Positions 61,901 through 64,000 of a DNA stretch of 64,000 nucleotides are shown here, one piece after another. This DNA is from Lindgomyces ingoldianus (lineage: Eukaryota > Ascomycota > Dothideomycetes > Pleosporales > Lindgomycetaceae). The notes under the pieces are model-generated. The model was not told where the DNA came from. It saw only the letters and a list, made by a program, of their open reading frames with translations, and did not search any database. Position 1 is the first letter of the stretch; every line of letters starts with the position of its first letter. The translations under genes and the position numbers were made by a program. The stretch covers positions 376,395-440,394 of the forward strand of contig NW_022985179.1 in NCBI RefSeq assembly GCF_010093535.1. Direction: 5' to 3'.

Positions 61901-62461
61901 GTAGATGCTTTGAATTGGTCGTGCGGAGCGGGATTTCGAATAGCCATTGACAAACGCATCAGACAGGTAGTAATCTCAGACATATTTGACACAAGCTGTT
62001 GCAGCTCAGTCGTCCCGGACTGTTCAGCACGTGGATCAGTCAGGCCATCATCCGAAAACTCGGATTCTGAATCCGAGAGATCTTCCCAAGGGGTCCTATC
62101 GCCACTAATAATCTCAGTCGCTATAAAACGTAAGCAAGCCTCTCGGAACTAGTAGCTTGATGACTTTACCTTCTTGTATGACCGTCTCGAGGCTCTGTAG
62201 CAACTCGATTACCCTGTCTTTGATATGTGATGCTTCGCGGAGCTTGTAGTCTAACGAGCTCTTGCCCTTGCGATGAGCTGCAAGGTTAGCACACCACAGT
62301 CGAAAGCGCCCGAGCTCATCACTGATGCTGCCTCTAGGTATTTTGCATTTAATGGCTACATTAGCTTGAGCTAGGCTGCTGCAAGCCTGTTGGAAGCCGG
62401 CAAAACACGCCCGGACATGGGTCGCAATGGAAGACAAATCTTCTGGTCCGCTCGGTGCCAT
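55981..62461 (-). CDS. 2,037-residue chimeric protein: C2H2 fingers, RRM, Rsc7-like, SH3, tandem RRMs
   Basis: My model joins 62461-62170, 62120-61430, 61161-57959 and 57908-55981 in frame (introns 49, 268 and 50 bp; the last has a perfect TACTAAC branch site). Residues 1-327 are the N-terminal module of many fungal C2H2/NLR-associated proteins, with GRFRLWCANL, SLDYKLRE and the SQTSYASS and FECPLCF segments. Splicing builds WHKHVYRDLHPYVCSFEEC, and atypical C2H2 fingers run to about 540. An RRM (RILWLVDIPL start) covers about 765-838. An Rsc7/Swp82-like region (REYRVRVFTL to VTARSIFRTFGSRVIVDG and DDYW) covers about 905-1008. An SH3 domain (ALYDFTPQNDNELPL, GLVPEEYV) covers about 1110-1168, and a Cys/His cluster about 1290-1380. 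Two nearly identical RRMs lie at about 1500-1575 and 1615-1690. A treble-clef-like CxxC finger (near 1756) and a C2H2 finger (near 1838) follow. Function unknown; probably a nuclear nucleic-acid-binding scaffold. Two adjacent genes remain possible, but the in-frame splice at 57909-57958 argues for one. Confidence 0.8.
57001..57690 (-). repeat. Tandem 345-bp duplication encoding two RRMs
   Basis: Two directly adjacent 345-bp copies (57001-57345 and 57346-57690), each 115 codons, encode an RRM plus its linker. They differ at eight positions, all transitions, giving five amino-acid changes (R/Q, D/N, S/P, H/Y, D/G). Each RRM has the RNP2-like VYVGNLSY and RNP1-like KGCGIVEY. Confidence 0.93.
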
Positions 62462-62759
62462 GACACAAGCCGTTGTGCTACTTCATAGCATGTTCTGGAG
62501 ATGAGGCGCTGTCTGTTAGGAACGATGGTTAATGAGGGTGTCTTGCGTGAGACAAGATGAGGCTGAAGAAATTGGGGTCCGATTCGCTGCTAAATTCAGC
62601 ACGTGCAGCGCACCTTGCTTCGTCAGAAGCTCAGCCTGGTCGAACACCAACACCCTTCTTTACATCCTATGTCCTACCTTCTAAGATATTTGCAACAGTG
62701 TGAGCGGTCCGATTCTTCTCTATTCGTGCATCATCCCCCGCCTCAGAGGCTTTTCCTCA
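62462..62759. promoter_or_regulatory. Bidirectional promoter between the chimeric gene and the HeLo-like gene
   Basis: 298 bp separate two genes pointing away from each other. I see no clear TATA box. The short distance makes shared regulation likely, by inference. Confidence 0.5.
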
Positions 62760-64000
62760 ATGTCAGGCTTCGAAATCGCCGGGGTGGTCCTTGGATCGCT
62801 TCCCCTCATCATCAGTGCATTAGAGCACTACGCCGAAGGAATTGCGACAGCAAAACGCTTCTGGAAATACAAAACGGAGTTGAGGTCTCTCATCCTGCAA
62901 GTCAACACCGAGCGTGGGATATTCATCAACACTCTAGAGCAGCTGCTCACAGGTATTGTCCGAGGAGAGCACATGGACGATTTTCTCTCCAATCGCGATC
63001 TTTGGAAGGAAAAATATGTAGACGCAAAGTTAAAATCGCGCCTGAGAGGCGCGTATGATATCTACCTTGGCAATGTCCGGGGCATGGAAATTGAGTTAAG
63101 GAAGATGATGGAGAAGCTCGTTTTAGGCCCCGATGGAAAGGCGAGTGTGTTCTCCTGTACTTGAATACCTCTCATGGCCTGTGGGCGGACCCCTGCCCTT
63201 TCCCACGAACCCCTTCAATCCAGTCCGCATTCTTAAGTTTAACACCCTTATGGTGCTGCTACTGAGACCAATTAGGCCTCGCCATACTTCTTGAGAAGTA
63301 TTTAAAGGATACTTACCGATGATTAACCAGCACTGCCGTATTCTCTTGCCGCTCTAGGATCACGACTAACATGCTAATAGCCTCAATTCACCGACCCTAG
63401 CACATTCAAACAGGAATATCGGCGACTGAAGTTTAGCATCAGTAAATCTGAATATTCAGATGTCCTCAAAAATCTCAAGAATTACAATCAACAGTTGACC
63501 CGCTTAACGAAGCAGTCCCTGGAGCTAGAGCCAACTCGATCCACCGAGAACAAAAATCGATGTCCCAATTTCAAGGCTTTTCAAAGCTATGCGAGGAGCC
63601 TGTATACAACCCTCAAATCAGGCTGGCGTTGCGGATGTCCGGGCCATGCCGTTAACCTGCGATTAGAGAACAGGAGCAACAAACTCGCAACCGAGGATGA
63701 AATTCTGGAAAAGACGCCTTTCCGGGTGATCTTCTCCTATACCACCAGCTCAGAGGCCTCGGCATCCATGTGGGACTGGAAAGAGGCTGATATCAGATGG
63801 ATTGCGGATACACCCACACAACGCACGCCATTATTGCCATGTGCGCATAACGCTATAGGTCCCGGCACTAAACGGAGGGTACGGTTTGAGCAGATCGGTA
63901 TTCAAGTCCAAACCACAACAGGATCAACGGGAACAACGATAGTTGCATCAAAGCGGTCGACGCCCTCCAGCCCGGCGTATAGCCAAATACAGGATCTCTG
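62760..64000 (+). CDS. HeLo-like / DUF7580-type protein, 3' end outside window
   Basis: The N-terminal exon 62760-63140 encodes 127 residues starting MSGFEIAGVVLGSLPLIISA and continuing LEHYAEGIATAKRFWKYKTE. This is the hydrophobic-plus-helical start typical of fungal HeLo-like, prion-domain-associated proteins (family I recall as DUF7580). The second exon starts at 63381 with PQFTDPSTFKQEYRRLKFSI and SLELEP, and stays open to the window edge. It includes KSGWRCGCPGHAVNLRLEN, matching the family's GWRC-CPGH segment. The join GPDGK/PQFTDP requires a GC donor (AAG then GCGAGT at 63141) and the acceptor TAATAG at 63380, giving a 240-bp intron with GACTAAC as branch site. Without it the frame stops at 63164. 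Such proteins are often relatives of heterokaryon-incompatibility or NLR effectors, but no function is shown here. Confidence 0.82.

Overview
The window looks like a nuclear chromosome segment of a filamentous ascomycete (Pezizomycotina). Genes carry many short introns (about 50-76 bp) with GTNNGN donors and CTAAC/CTGAC-like branch sites. Gene families are typically fungal: Zn2Cys6 regulators, an RTA1-like protein, a TetX-like FAD monooxygenase and C2H2/HeLo-type multidomain proteins. Gene islands of normal composition alternate abruptly with very AT-rich blocks full of TA, CTA and TAG. Those blocks are transposons decayed by repeat-induced point mutation (RIP): the two LTRs of one element differ at 21 positions and all 21 are transitions. 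I cannot name the species.

Layout. 1-3426: relic of a Helitron Rep/helicase gene, readable in one frame although every motif carries C-to-T or G-to-A damage. 3427-7077: more AT-rich repeat and a short normal stretch. 7086-17801: a large transposon with 21-bp terminal inverted repeats and 8-bp target duplications (hAT-like). Nested in it is a small LTR element (10011-11786) whose body is an array of interspersed palindromes running into an 802-bp assembly gap. 17810-19880: gene graveyard with a broken short-chain dehydrogenase. 19889-22956: second complete 8-bp-TSD transposon. 22965-33989: main gene island, with a Zn2Cys6 regulator (minus) divergent from a FAD monooxygenase (plus), an RTA1-like membrane protein, a second Zn2Cys6 regulator and a decayed actin-like ATPase gene. 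33998-42680: third 8-bp-TSD transposon interrupted by a complete but RIP-killed Ty3/gypsy element (35376-41036, minus strand). 42689-44860: island without an intact gene, holding a small NLR-type repeat relic. 44860-55073: 10 kb of unclassified RIP-degraded DNA. 55074-64000: second gene island.

The second island is the most unusual part. Two long minus-strand reading frames and two shorter upstream ones join through in-frame introns into one 2,037-residue gene (62461 to 55981). It combines the N-terminal module and C2H2 fingers of fungal NLR-associated proteins with an RRM, an Rsc7/Swp82-like chromatin-remodeller region, an SH3 domain, a tandem pair of nearly identical RRMs and two further zinc-binding modules. 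It is head to head, 298 bp apart, with a HeLo-like/DUF7580-type gene that uses an apparent GC-AG intron and runs off the window.

Likely working units: the regulator/monooxygenase pair shares a 506-bp divergent promoter with a duplicated 26-bp element, as expected for a locally controlled oxidation or detoxification function. RTA1 and the second regulator are co-oriented neighbours. The chimeric protein and the HeLo-like gene share a bidirectional promoter. All functions are inferred from sequence alone.
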